Numbered from the stretch's first letter, positions 1 through 12,363 are shown. The stretch: DNA of 64,000 nucleotides from Sambucus nigra (GCA_949130495.1 OX422221.1:475621159-475685158); one strand, 5' to 3'. The notes: generated from the letters alone by a model not told the origin. Made by a program: numbers and translations.

Positions 1-3000
1 AATGAATCATTATATTAAATTAATTGGTTAGGTAATAAACGTGGCTTATGTTTAAATCTCAATTATTAATTAATTAGATTGTGAATCAGTATTATAAAAA
101 CTTACTTCACGATCAGTGGGACCCGACACCGAGAGAATAATCTAAACGAGGAAACTACACCCCCAGCCCCTAACCATTTCATAACCCCACATAATAAAAA
201 GTCGCTTAATTAATTATCTTAATGAATTATTATGAGTTCGCTAGCATCTCTAGTAATAAAGTGTAATTAACACGTAAGTCCATTATGTAATACAATATAT
301 GTAACATCTCACGGTCACATCTCAATCTACTAGACAACATATCGAAAGTTTAACATCTTAAATCAAAAGGTGACTTATCTCATGTCATAAGAAAATAACA
401 AATCAACAATATTAGATAATCAAATTAACAATTAATTAAATTTTATAAAAACATGGGGGGTTACAATCTTTATTTAGGTGATAGTTTTATTAGGATAACG
501 AGTAGGAACTCCTTGATTTCTTAGGGTCTTTATGTGTAAGAACTTGAAATTTCTTATTTGGATAGTTTTTCATATTTTATGAGGAATTTTCAGGCATTTG
601 TGCATTCTCATGCATTTTCTACATGCTTTATTCCTTACATGATATGTTGTAAATATTACATCATTATTTATTCAAAAATGCCAAAAATATTTTTCACTTT
701 ATTTTTTTGTGACATGTAATTAAGTTCTTTGGTTTATACATATGATGAGTGAACTTGACTTGAAAGGTGATTAAAATATGGATTTTTAATATTTTGATAC
801 AAATGTTGGTAATGTCAATGATAAAGTATAACACACTTGATAAATCATAATCGAAAATTTGTTAAAATCTTTTCTTGTTATTTCACTTTATGCATAAACT
901 TGTATATCACTTCATTCATATGATTATAGTTATGAATATTGCATTTTGTGCTTGAATTAATCATGATTAAATCCTGAGATCTATTATTGGTGTTTAAAAA
1001 GTTTCTATGGTCCATTTGAGAGTATGTGTGAAATGCTATTTACTTGATGAAGTTGATAGATGAGACGTTTTCGTAAACAAAAAGGGTTACCATTGGTGAG
1101 ATAATCTTGACTTGAATTTAAGTATATTCGGTAGGTGTCTACCTAAATATGTGTGAAAGTCACCATAGAGAAAGACAATATATGATGAAAATATCCAAAG
1201 CTAAGTGCAATAAAACTCAAGGCGTATAAAAATAAGATAGTTTACTTTTACATTTTCTTGTAGTGCATATTTATGTATCTACTTTAGGTCATGAGCATCA
1301 TCGAGGGAGAACTATGGTAAAAGACTACCATTTAATGAGATTTTGAAAACATATTGATTTAATGATAAACTTAATCATCACTTGTAATTCTTATAACTTG
1401 GTTATATGTGTTCATTTATTTTTGTAACCCATAATTGTCCATGAATCATACCATGATTAAAATAAAAATATAACATCGTGTATTTTTAATGCATTATTTA
1501 ATTGTGAAAATTACATGTTCTTGGAGTGACATGTGTTATCACTATTTATAATCCATATGTGTTATAATCCATTTTTGAATATTTGGACTATTCGGACTCG
1601 TACCGAATAATATATTAGACATTTATAACGTCAGTTTATGATTTAAAATAATGGGTTTTAAGCCTTATGGATGGGTATATGGCTTGGATAGTTTTTTGGG
1701 TCATTTGGGGATGTATTGGGGCTCATTTGATTGGGGAATAAATTAAGCCTAAGCTAATTTTGTGGACGCTAAGTTATTAGAGTATTTAGACTTGACTTAA
1801 ACTCATATTAGACATTTGGAGAAACCCTAAAGGCTATAGAGGGGAGGACTAAGAGGAAAAGAGGAATCGGGGGATTTGGGGGGTTAATTCCTCAATCAAC
1901 CGATAAAGCAAGTGTACATCATTTAGAGATTTAATTGGTATTGTGTTGGGGTGACAGTAGTCCATTGTATTCTAAATTAATTTGAGTGTGATTTAATTAT
2001 GTTATTAAATTAATTAAAATTGTAATTAACTTAATTAAGATAATAACCATGTTAGTGGCAAAATCTAAAATTAGTTGATTTCTTCATGAATCCGAATTAG
2101 AATTATTATATAACTATTAGGAATTGATTATATATGGTTAATCCATTAAAAATCCCCATGTTAATTGAACAATCCCATGTAAATTCGAATCAAATTGAAG
2201 ATATTTTTACAAAACTAGGGTTCTTATCATGAAACTGAAATTTACCCTCTTAAATATTGTTAATAAGTGTACATTGATGTAGAAATAGATTATTCAAAAT
2301 TAGAAGTGGATTTGATGTTTGATTATGGTTCGTTGTTGTATGGAAAATTGAGGGTTCATTTGTGGTGTTTTGTAGATAGAAATGGGAGTTTGGAGGGGTT
2401 GAAATGCATAGGTAGAAGAAAGTCCCTAGTACTCTCGATCGATCGTCCCTGATTTTTAATCAACCCTTGGGATTGTTGATAATTTGATTACAAATTCATG
2501 GGCGCTAGTTTCGTATTTTATGGATTTTTAATGAATTTAATATGAATATCTTACCAACAATGCACAAGGCTGAAATTCTGGGTTTGGGATTTGTGTTGTT
2601 TCATATGGTTAAAATTATCTTATAGAGTCTTGTCAACCATCCGAACAAAATAGAAGTGTGTTAGGGAGTAACTTTTTTGGATTTATCTTACGATACACCC
2701 CAAGCATGGAGTTTAGGGAAAGTGGGGGAATGTTTAGAATTTATCTAGTATCAGACATTATATAGAATGCATTTACGACTCAATGAGTAAGGTAATTATA
2801 TTTTTAAATTAATCCTAGTATATGGTTATGTGTGAGATGACACTTAGAATTGGAAAGCCTTAGGAGATCATACAAATATTGTATTTGATCGACTATAACT
2901 AACATGCGTATTAACTAAGTATAATATAGATTTTATGTGTAACCTGATTATATAGGGTTGAATGTATTTGTTTAAACATAGTTGTAAAGGGTTATTCATA

Positions 3001-3751
3001 TGTGCTACATACCATATGTGAGTGATTGTGGGATACGTACTAGAGATGATATCCTTTGTGGTGGAGTGCGTGATGTGGACAGTATTAGTACCTCAGTGAT
3101 ATAGACGACCTCTACCTTAGTAATTTTATCTCATACACTACATGCTAAAGATACCTATTTTATCCTCAGAAGATTAACGAGGGGATCATCTCATATATCC
3201 TAGGTTATGGGAAAATATGATTGGTGTGAAGGCATAGTTATTATCCCTTATTTAGGATTTGAGGTTAATGGTGATGGACAACTTATAACTATGCCTAGTA
3301 TGCGCGAGAGATCCCCTAAGGTGGTATTGTGGTGTTATGGGCCCTAGACTGGGACTCAAAGGGAACGAGTGGTGATCCCTGCGAGGATGCGTGAGTGCTT
3401 GTCTCTCGATCTGTCGTTTCTCCCCGAAGTCGACTTATCGATTCTATGGGCTCGATGATTTCCCCCTGGAAGCTATTTGACACCATATCCAGTTTTTGGT
3501 GCTCGCCCCAGGTTTAGGCCTAGGCTTAAGTGTATTTCGTGTGAGGGGGTTGGCGGGTGTTCATAGATGCCAATTTGTTTTATATAAAAGTAAACAAAAT
3601 ATTTAATTTATCCCTTTCGGGAGAATACTAAGGAAGATTTAAGTATGCGGTTGTCCAGAGATTCTTATTGTTCGAATTCGAGAATTGGGTTATGAGTCGA
3701 GAAGGTATTAGTCACTCCACTTGTTCTTTAGGATTCCTTTTATGCTTATTA
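1..3751. other. AT-rich repeat-like DNA, no gene recognised
   Basis: No open frame longer than about 60 codons is convincing here and no protein family can be recognised on either strand. The stretch is AT-rich, with a somewhat more GC-rich patch near 3360-3560. The texture (long AT runs, no coding signal, retroelement to the right) suggests old LTR or spacer sequence, but I cannot find matching ends, a primer-binding site or a polypurine tract. Confidence 0.5.
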
Positions 3752-4343
3752 TGAAAGTGACAATATATGAGGGATGTTCAAAAACACACAAATCAATTTT
3801 TTTATCTTTTTCTAATTAAACTACTTAATTAATCCAAATAAACATAGCACTAATTTTAAACGTATTGTTGTGATAAATAGATTAACCAATTTTATCTTAA
3901 GATAAAGCATACATATAATTGAGTGTAGAATAATATAAATAGATCAAATCACAACGTCTGATTTATTAGGAAACCCAAAATGGGGAAAACCTCAGGCGAT
4001 CCAGCACTATCTGTGGATTTACAAAGGACGACAGTAGAATTACACAATGATTCAATTCCCTCACAAGACTTGATGTTCTTCGTTCATCAACTCTGCACAG
4101 CGACATGCAAGAGTCCACCCACGCAACTGTCACAATGTGTGAGTCCACACATGCCTCGATGTCCGCCAAATAGCTCAGCAACTGTCCACGGATTGGAACA
4201 CATAATCCATTACTTTTTCACCACAACACCACATCACGGAGTCCACCATGAGTAAATAAAAAATACAAAATCCACCACACGATACAAATGATCATAAGAT
4301 GTAGAGTATAAAACTTCTTGGTGCCCACAAACAAGATCTAAAA

Positions 4344-4345
<2 letters not shown>

Positions 4346-4375
<30 letters not shown>
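4346..4375. repeat. (AT)n microsatellite
   Basis: About 15 uninterrupted AT units inside the LTR of D. Confidence 0.95.
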
Positions 4376-4379
<4 letters not shown>

Positions 4380-4487
4380 CTGGTTGTGTTATAACTAGGG
4401 TCTTGGGTTAACACGAGAACTTTTTAAACAAGTCGGGAACTTTTAAAGATTGGAAAAATCTCTAAGATAACTGTTGCTTCGCATTCC

Positions 4488-4740
4488 TATTTATAGGTGG
4501 TTTCCAAAATCGAGATAAGAATGAAAAATCGTTTAGAAAAATCTCAAAAAAATAAAATTCTTCTCGACTCGTTCAAACGAGGTACATCTTGTTCAAACGA
4601 ATCCCGCTTATTTCATTCGATAGGGTTCTAATGAATCATCAAACTAGAAAACAGAGTAATGTGAAAATGTGTCGTTTGACATCTCGCCGGAACCTTATTC
4701 TAATGAGTTAAGGTAACTCATTCGAACGACATACCTAGTC
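4488..4740 (-). promoter_or_regulatory. U3 promoter of element D: TATA box plus palindromic boxes
   Basis: Read on the minus strand, TATAAATA lies at 4495-4488. Upstream of it, between about 4565 and 4735, are at least four boxes of the type (A/C)TCGTTCGAACGAG, more or less degenerate. The same arrangement occurs in the LTRs of A, C and E and in the fragment near 50.1-50.6 kb. I infer a core promoter with an upstream activator array; no factor is known to me for this box. Confidence 0.5.
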
Positions 4741-4763
4741 ATTTTAATGAACTCGCACAAAAA

Positions 4764-4768
4764 TATTT
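4764..4768. repeat. Likely target-site duplication of F, left (TATTT)
   Basis: TATTT here is repeated at 14428-14432 directly after the other end of F. The undisturbed copy of the host sequence in element A (near 24850-24885) has a single TATTT at the matching place. Ten extra bases (4769-4778) separate this copy from the TG end of the LTR. Confidence 0.6.
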
Positions 4769-4778
4769 AAAAAAAAGT

Positions 4779-6395
4779 TGTTTACTAGATTAATAACAAA
4801 AAGTTATAAGTTGAGTAAACTCCGAATAAACTTTTTGGACAAAACTATTTTCGATTATCAACACAAGATGTGTTTAAACTTGTTTTCTGAATATGTAGCC
4901 TAGATTTGGTAGTTGATTACCTCTGATTTTAGAAATTAAAAGACCATCTACTAAGTCTAGGATGAAGTACCAATCACAACAGAAATTATGAATATTCAAA
5001 GAAATAAACACAGGAATTCAACGTGGTAAAACCATTAATCAAGGGAAACATCCACGGTGCCCTCTACGGCACAAACCAAAAATCCACTAAAATAAAGATT
5101 CAAGTTACAACACTTACGCATGCACACAAAGATCCTAAATCTAATTTCAGAGATATACCTATAGGAGAAACTCCACTCCAAAGGTTTTTCTGACTAGAAT
5201 CGATCTTCTCTTATTGCTTCTTTGCCCTTTCCTTGATCTTTTTTTCCTTGATGTCTGATTCTAGCAACTCTTACAATACCAAGTTTCTCAAACAGAACCA
5301 TTGTGACTAAATGTTCATATGAGAATGTGTTTGTGATGTGCACTTAATACAGATTTATACAACTCGCCCTCTTAAGTTATTTATACAGATAAAGTCTTAT
5401 AAATCATAAGCATCTATATGACATGCAGATTCTGATTCAAAAAATTTTGAAAAATAAAATTTTTATCAAGATCAGATTTTTAAAACAACCTTGCTTTTAA
5501 AACTAGCCAAGGTCCTATATGTCTCTATTTATTTTTATACAACTTTATTTCACAAAATGTGAAATATGATCCAAGAAACACAAATGTCTTAGGGATCTGA
5601 TTTAACCTTTAAAGAAATAAAGTTTGTTTTTAAAATCTTTTGAAACATAATGGATCTACAAAATAAAGATCAAAAGAGAAAAATTAAACATGCAATATTC
5701 TCTTTTTAGAAAAAGTCAAGTTTCTACAGAGAAACCTAAGAATTTCTTAGAGATGAGTTTTTAGAGAAATAATGCCTTGAAGAGGTCTTCAAACTTTGAG
5801 AAAAAATAATACCTAACTCACAGAAACCTAAATAGATATACTTCTCAGGGTTTAGGGTTTAGGGTTTCAGATGTAAGAAAGTTGAAGGTTTTTGTGTTTG
5901 GATTTATGGAGAACTCTAATAGTTTGAGCTTTCGAAGATTAGGTTTTCTTCTTTCTCTCTTCTCTCTTTTCTTTTCCTCTCTCTTCTCCCTTCCCTGTCT
6001 TCTCTCTATACTCTCTTATTTTCTCTCTATTTGGACGAATGCCAAAAGTCTCTAAGGTCTGAGACTTAGAGGGTTTATATACCAGGATAGGAAGGATCGA
6101 GGGTTTATAATGGAATTAAAATGATTTATAAACATTATTAAAGTGATTAAAATAATATATGCACATGTGAACTCAATAATATGCAGTGTAAGTGTCTTAA
6201 CGTGGTTATAAGGTAAGATTAACTTCCCTTTTGTTGATCTTGATGATTTCTTGGACTAGATTTCCTCATTCTTGCTTGAACCTTTGAGAGATAGAGAAAC
6301 TCATAAGAACTAACCTACTTTGTCTCGATATCCAAACTAGCAGGAAAACCTATGTAATATAGACTAAAGTAAGTTAATTATATAGTGTGTTCTCA
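4779..6395 (-). repeat. 3' LTR of F
   Basis: Starts TG on the plus strand and ends CA at 6395, next to a C-rich polypurine complement. It aligns along most of its length with 12392-14427. It has a minus-strand TATATAAA at 6081-6074, a long CT-rich leader (5945-6040), and three telomere-like TTTAGGG units at 5848-5867. It lacks a block of about 436 bp that the other LTR holds at 13715-14150. Confidence 0.9.
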
Positions 6396-6410
6396 ATCTC
6401 CCCCGTTGGA
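6396..6410 (-). other. Polypurine tract of F
   Basis: On the minus strand AACGGGGGAGAT lies directly before the TGAGAACACAC start of the 3' LTR. This is the position and composition expected of a plus-strand primer. Confidence 0.85.
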
Positions 6411-6930
6411 TATTAAAGATAAAATTCCCTTGAGTATTCTGAACTCATGGGTGAGAAATAAAAAATCCTAATTGTCCTATACAAAAGATCTAACTACACA
6501 TTCCCATCCTATAACCGAAAATAAGATGAAAAAAATGCATCACTCTCGACTACAGTACAGACCAATACCCTAATAAATAGGACAAGCTATATAACGGGTC
6601 TGAAGAATGCCTGTAAAAGATTAAACGCTTGAATGGAATATTAGTTGAGTTAGAATAGGAATATATATAAATCACAGCAAAGATAATCAAGTTCTTCTCC
6701 CCCAATTTTTCTCAAATGTACAATGGGATAAAAAAATAGTAGAGAAATTAGGAAAAAGTAAAAAGATTTCAATCATAAAAAATATCATAAGCAATGGCTA
6801 AATCAAGGGTCTCCGACATAAACTAGTGTTAGGAGGCGTCTTTTGTCATTTGAGAGACGTCCATGCCCTAAAACTTTAGAAACCAATTATTAGCGTGAAA
6901 CTACCGTGGTTATGATAAATGTGATAGAAA

Positions 6931-7660
6931 TTATGTGAGAACTATCATACCTATCATTATTCGCTGATACTCAAATCGTATGTTATCTAATGGTTTGGTA
7001 AAAAGATCAGCTAGATATTTTTCAGTATTAAGATATTCAATAATGACTTCTTTAGATTCTACAAGATCACGAAAGAAGTGATGTTGAATTTGTATATGCT
7101 TAGTTCGAGAGTGATGTACCAGGTTTTTCGAAATATTTATGGCACTCTGGTTATCACAAAACATAGTTAATTGATTTGCGGTGATACCATAATCTCTAAG
7201 CATCTGTCTAATCTATAATAGTTGTGAACAATAACTACCTACAGCAACGTACTCAAATTCTGCGCTAGATAGAGAAATACAATTATGTTTCTTACACGAC
7301 CAACTTACTAGGTTATTTCCTACGTAGTAACACGCACCAGACGTACTCTTTCTATCATCAGAACACCCTGACCAATTGGCATCAGTGTATCCTATAATAT
7401 AACTACTTGTGTCCTTGGTGTACTAAATACTAAATTTTAGAGTACCCTTGACATATTTAATAATTCTCTTCAGACACAATAAGTGGGATTCCTTAGGGCT
7501 ACTTTGATATCTAACACAGACATAGACAGCGAAAGAAATGTCAGGTCTAGAAGCAGTAAGATATGAGAGACTCTATATCATACTTTGATATAGAATAGGA
7601 TCAATATTTTTCCCATTATCATCCTTAGATAGTTTTGTTGAAGTACTCATGGGGGTTCTA
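6931..7660 (-). pseudogene. F: RNase H domain and end of pol
   Basis: The minus strand encodes a copia RNase H, in pieces. Near 7390-7240 is the stretch DANWSGCSDDRKSTSG followed by LVSWSCKKHNC and SLSSAEFEY, which are hallmark RNase H blocks. The last 90 codons (7203-6931) contain CDNQSAINISKN, RTKHIQIQHHFFRD and the C-terminal LADLFTKPL typical of copia pol. In-frame stops (for example near 7200 and 7430) break the frame. It would have degraded the RNA strand during reverse transcription; here it is non-functional. The polypurine tract and 3' LTR follow. Confidence 0.85.
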
Positions 7661-8403
7661 GAAGGTTTAACTTTATCTAATCCGATTTTTTTGACAAGTT
7701 CTGCATATTATTTATATTGAGTGATAAATAGTCCATCATTACATTATTTTACTTGAAGAACTAAAAAGTATTGAAGTTCACCCATAAGTGACATCTGGAA
7801 TTCAGCATGCATGATATCGGAAAAGCTCTTCACTTATTTAGAGCAAGTGGATCCAAATATTATATCGTCGACGTACACTTATGCTATTAAAAAAAAATCT
7901 TCGTTCCTAATAAACAAAGTTTAATCATTTCCGCCTCAGAAAAATTCGTGAGAGGCTAGAAATGTAGGCAATCGCTCATACCAAGATCTAGGAGCTTGTT
8001 TCAAACCATATAAGTCTTTCTTAAGCCTAAAGATGTAGTCAGGGTGTGATAGATCTACAAACATTTTGGGTTGTTCTACGTATACCTCCTCAGTCAAAAT
8101 TCCATTTAAAAATGCAGACTTAACATCCATTTGGAATAATTTGAATTACATGTGACATAATATGGCAAGGAGGAGACAAACTGACTCAAGAAGAGTAACA
8201 GGTGCAAAATTTTTATCGAAGTCAATTCCCTCTATCTGAAAATAACATTGTGCTACCAACCTAGCTTTATTTCTAATGACCTCCTTATTTTTATTTGTAT
8301 TGTTTTTTAAAATCCATCGGGTGCCGATAACCTTCAAATCTTTTGGCCTGGGAATAAGATACCACACATCGTGACTCTGAAACTGAACAAGCTCTTCTTG
8401 CAT
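7661..8403 (-). pseudogene. F: reverse transcriptase domain
   Basis: The minus strand from 8403 gives the N-terminal RT blocks (GTRWILKNN, NKARLVAQ, IDFDKNFAPV), then DVKSAFLNG at about 8130 and [15 protein letters not shown] near 8010. The catalytic YVDD is preserved at about 7879-7865, followed by IIFGS. Further blocks (QYFLVLQV, SRTPMSTSTKL, YLTASRPDI) continue towards the RNase H. Several stop codons interrupt the frame (near 8145, 7935, 7885 and 7840), so no full enzyme can be made although the catalytic aspartates remain. Family identity is certain; lineage is inferred from the long LTRs and gag type. Confidence 0.9.
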
Positions 8404-8478
8404 AGCATTAATCCAGAATGATTCAGAAAGTGCATCATTTACATTTTTAGCTTCTTCAAAGGAAATAAAACATGCAAA

Positions 8479-8718
8479 TTATGCCACTTTTCGGAGTTGG
8501 GATCTTGCTCTAACAGGATCAAAAGGATTACCAACTACAATTTCAATTGCATGGCCTTTAGAAACCCAAGTGGGTACGGAATGATTCTCGGGTGGTAGTA
8601 AATTAGTGTCTTGTGAGGGTTCAATTGTAAAATTTGGTTCAGCCTCAACAGATGGCACTGATTGACAGAGACTACTCCATACACTTGTATCATCTATAAT
8701 CACATTATATGATTCCAT
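8479..8718 (-). pseudogene. F: linker between integrase and RT
   Basis: A 79-codon open piece on the minus strand, rich in Ser, Pro and acidic residues and ending in a basic VRARSQLRKVA stretch. In copia elements the segment between the integrase C-terminus and RT has this low-complexity character. No catalytic motif is visible. It is kept because it lies in the right place and orientation within F's pol; as a separate domain it has no known function. Confidence 0.55.
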
Positions 8719-9062
8719 AATGGTTTTGGTTCGATAGTTGACAACACAAAAATCCCTACTATTTTGGGAATAACCAAGATATATTCCCTTCTCTCCTCAG
8801 GTGTCAAATTTTGAAAGTTGTTCTCTGTTTTTACAAACATAACAAATACTCCCAAAGGTTTTTAAATGTTTTAAGTTTATCTTTTATGGAACTAATGTTC
8901 ATAAGGGATTTGTTTGGAATTTTTCCTACAGTATACACGATTAATGATATGACACGTAGTTTGAACCGCTTCTACCCAAAAATATCTAGGAAGACTTTTA
9001 GCGTGTAGCATAACCCTAGCCATCTCTTATAAAGTTATATTCTTATGTTCAGTTATGCCATA

Positions 9063-9635
9063 TTATTGGGGTGTTTTGGGAGCACTAAACTCGTATTTAT
9101 AGCCATTGGCTACGTAATATTCGGTAACTCCGGAGTCTTTGAACTCTTCACCTCTGCCACTCCTAATACGACACACTTGGGCATCCTTCTCGTTCTCTAT
9201 TTTTAAAAGGATTTTTAAGAATTCACCGAATGTATTTGATTTTTGTTTCATAAATGCAACCCAAGTATATTGCGTATATTCATCTACTATAACTAGGATA
9301 TAATTATTTCCACAGAAACTAACAGTCTTTGAGGGACCCATGAGGTCCATATGGATAAGTTATAAATGTTTTGTGGTTAAGACGTCCTTAACTTTCTTAT
9401 GAGGGGATTTACTCATTTTCCCTTCCTCATATGGTCCATATACAAGATTGAAAGAATTTTTTATTTTGGGTAAAACTCTAACTATTTCTTGAGAGCTTAA
9501 TCTTCTAAGATTATCAAAATTCGTATGTCCCAATCTATTGTGCCAAAGGTCAGAATCCTCTAATCTGACAACATGGCAAGACTCAGACTTATGAATTACT
9601 GTGTAATAGTTTTCCTGAGTTATGTTTCCTATCAA
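9063..9635 (-). pseudogene. F: GAG-pre-integrase and integrase core
   Basis: From 9635 downward the minus strand reads SDLWHNRLGHTNFDNLRRL, the GAG-pre-integrase/HHCC region. After one stop near 9360 comes the integrase core with MDLMGPSKTVSFCGNNYILVIVDE, where the first catalytic Asp falls in DLMGP. RIRSGRGEEFKD stands where the usual block is RSDNGGEF, so the second catalytic Asp appears replaced by Gly. The core ends at a stop (9063) after SAPKTPQ, where families normally continue to the catalytic Glu. It would have joined element DNA to the genome; here it is inactive. Confidence 0.85.
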
Positions 9636-9649
9636 TATATAGTTTCCTT

Positions 9650-9945
9650 TTCATCAATAATTTTGCAATCGGTTTTTGAAACGGTAACGGTATGATTGGA
9701 ATCACAGAATTGAGATATACTTAAGAGATTAGATTTTAGGCCTTTAACTAGGAGAACATCATTTAGATCAGGAAGCCCATCCTCACTCAATGTTCCCTTA
9801 CCTATGATCTGAGATGAAACACCATCTCCAAATATAATACTACCTCAGAGGAAGTCTGTCTTATTTTTCAATTTGGTTTCGTCCCCAGTCATATGTTTAG
9901 AACATTCGGAATCAAAATACCATCCAGTTGAAGTGTTTTGTACCT
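9650..9945 (-). pseudogene. F: aspartic protease remnant
   Basis: On the minus strand near 9930-9890 the sequence reads GWYFDSECSKHMTGD. This is the copia protease signature DSGCS-HMTG with Gly changed to Glu next to the catalytic Asp. It continues with IIFGDGVSSQIIGKGTL, DLNDVLLVKGLKSNLLSISQ and a short tail, all standard protease blocks, interrupted by a stop near 9845. The enzyme would have cut the Gag-Pol polyprotein. Because it is too broken to appear as a long open frame, it is easy to miss. Confidence 0.8.
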
Positions 9946-10181
9946 TTACAGCAGAAATGACAATATTGCACTTGAGCTAGGATAGTAGATCATATTTTCT
10001 AATCCAAATAGGGCGAGTTTTAATCATTTTGTGGCCTTTTGATTTAGAAAAGGTTTATTGGGTCTTTATAAATGGTTTTTTCTTATTCTTGGACCCTCCC
10101 TTTTTCTTTTTATAGCTAGAGTTGTTTGTGGCATATCTAGGGAGAACATAAGTATTTCTTCCTTTTCTAGAATAGTTAATG

Positions 10182-12299
10182 TTAAGATAGGTTGGTGTAT
10201 ATCCTTTTTTTGAAAACATTCTTCAACAGTGTGGCCAAAAATATCGCAGTAAGAATAGTACTAATGGGTATAGGTCTTGACTTTATTACTAAAGTCTTTA
10301 AAGATGGGTTTGTCTCTATTTGGTATAGTCGTCCAATTGTCATTGGTCTTGAGTTTTTGTTTTTGGTCTCTAACGGGTGGACAAACATATTTGGCTTGAT
10401 CATTTGAATTAGATTGTTGATTTTACTGATCATGTTTTGCTTCAAAGACATTAAGACTAGATTCCCCTTTTTGAATAGTTTGACAAGTTTGGCCTTGTTT
10501 GATAGAAGTAACATTTTCAAGAGAAACTTTAGTCTTACTGGTGTGCACTATTTCTCCAAAACCTATGCCAAATTTATCTTTAGAGTCAAATTTGCTTCCA
10601 ACAATAATTTCCTCACAAGATTTAGCTTGGATTTCAAAGTGTTGACATTTTTTAAACACATTTGGGACCTTTTTCGTAGACTCTTCTAGTTAATAAGGGT
10701 TGCCTTATATTTTTGTTCAAATTCATGATTTTTCTAAGACAAATCTTTTATTTTTATGGCAAATTCTTCAATCTCAGTCTCATGGGCAATACACTTGGCA
10801 GTATAATCTTCAGTATTCTTCCTAATGGTTTGGTTAAGTAAATCCATACGCTCGGTTAATGATTTTATCATTTTTTCAAGGCGAGCACTTTTCTTAACCA
10901 TTTTGATGTATAACTCGTGTAAATCAAGCAAATCATCATCAAACTCGCTAAGTGTGTCGTATGAAGTGTCCCCTGAAGCCTTACTTGGTTCTTTTGGACT
11001 CAAGTAAACATTCAATTCGTCGATAATATTAACGTTTTGACTCATGCTTAGATTAATTTCAACAATAATAAGAGCAGTATTAACAGCAATATCAACTGGC
11101 ATCACAGATTCATGAGTAGGTAAGCATGCATCACCATCATTATATATAATATTGGCAAAAAAAGATATGCAATACTCATCATTCTAGGTTGACTCTATTT
11201 CATCTTATCAGAATTATTAAGGTCGTTTTACACATATTGGCGTTGTTACTATTGCTAAATTTAGTTGGGCATTTACTGGCATAATGTCCAATTTTACCAC
11301 ATATATGACATTTCACATCTTCCATGTCTATCTTAGGTTGGTTATTATTATAGATCCCTTTATTGTCATGTGAGTATTTGGCATTGTCTCTGTCATGAGG
11401 TGTGCGATTTTGATTTCCTTGATAATTTGAATTGCCTTGTTTAGAGGCTACAGCATTTCTGAATTTGAGACGATTTTTGAAATGCTTGCTCATAAGAGCT
11501 ATTTGTTTGTCAAGGTCATCCAAATCATAGTCATCAATACAGTCAGTGTCAAAGTCTAAAATATTTATTTAGGAACTTGCATTTTAGATGAAAACATAAC
11601 TTTAGAACTAGTGGGTTTCTGGTTCTTTCTAGTCAGTTGCTTCTTGGAATCTAACTCTAACTCTACAGTCCTCAGTTTACTACTAAGAAATTCAGGAGTC
11701 ATAATAGGGTCGTCCATTTCTTTAATGGCATATCTCTTATTATCAAATTTGGAAGGCAGTGACCTAAGAATCTTTTGAATAATTTCCTTTGTACTATAGG
11801 TTATACCATTTGCATGAAGTTTTGTAAAAATATCGGTTAAACTAATTTAGAAATCGTCAATGGATTCATTGTCATCCATTATCAGGTTATTGTATTGCTG
11901 GATAAGAATTTAAGTTTTTCTTTCCTTAACTCTTTCATCACCTTCGTGACCAATGACAAGGGTGTCTCATGCCTCTTTAGAATTTCAACATATGGATATT
12001 CTTATAAATTCATGTTCATTAATGGACATAAATATGGAATTCTTGCACTTATTATTATCTAATGACTTATTTTATTCTATCGTAGTCAATTCACTAGGAA
12101 GTTTCTTAATCCTTGTTGGATCAGTTTTAGATGTATCCTTGGTAGGATGCTCATACCCATTTTCAATCATGTCCCAGACACCATCACTAAGGATTCCTTA
12201 AATTAAAGAAACCATTCGTACTTTCCAGAATGAAAAGTTGTTTCCATCAAAGAGTGGTGGTCTCGAGAGGTTACCTAACCCCTCAAATATTTCTTCCAT
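10182..12299 (-). pseudogene. F: gag polyprotein, broken
   Basis: The likely start is ATG at 12299 (MEEIFEGLGNLSRPPLFDG), followed by the copia gag blocks for the UBN2-type domain (NFSFWKVRM, NSKEAWDTL, ILRSLPSKFD). A zinc knuckle CHICGKIGHYASKC lies near 11310-11270. An acidic and coiled-coil stretch (11105-10734, then to about 10420) follows. A second, damaged knuckle ending YCDIFGHTVEEC lies near 10250-10205. Gag would form the particle and bind RNA. Stops and frameshifts occur throughout. The two-knuckle design with a coil between them is shared with gag of elements A and C, which argues that all belong to related Sirevirus-type lineages. Confidence 0.8.
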
Positions 12300-12363
12300 A
12301 TTCAGAATTTGTTTAAAGGAATATCGAAAACAATTTCTAATGTTTCAGGATCAAAAAAGATGG

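Larger units (their letters stand above)
3752..4768 (-). repeat. 3' LTR of element D, outer part
   Basis: Shares order and wording with the LTRs of A and B: a stretch around 3985 (a relic of the 'aacctcggacg' motif seen near 24110, 29130, 45030 and 53930), a minus-strand TATA box, then TTCGAACGA-like boxes. It is cut at 4768 by F and resumes at 14428. Confidence 0.7.

Noticed and set aside
2267..2452. 61-codon plus-strand frame
   Set aside because: Short, with no motif and no supporting context in an AT-rich region.
4565..4735. Heat-shock elements in the LTR boxes
   Set aside because: Heat-shock elements need GAA and TTC separated by two bases in series; the boxes have TTCGAA without that spacing.
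10192..10689. Plus-strand frames with many Phe and Ile residues
   Set aside because: Opposite strand of the Lys/Asn-rich gag of F; composition explained by the gag.
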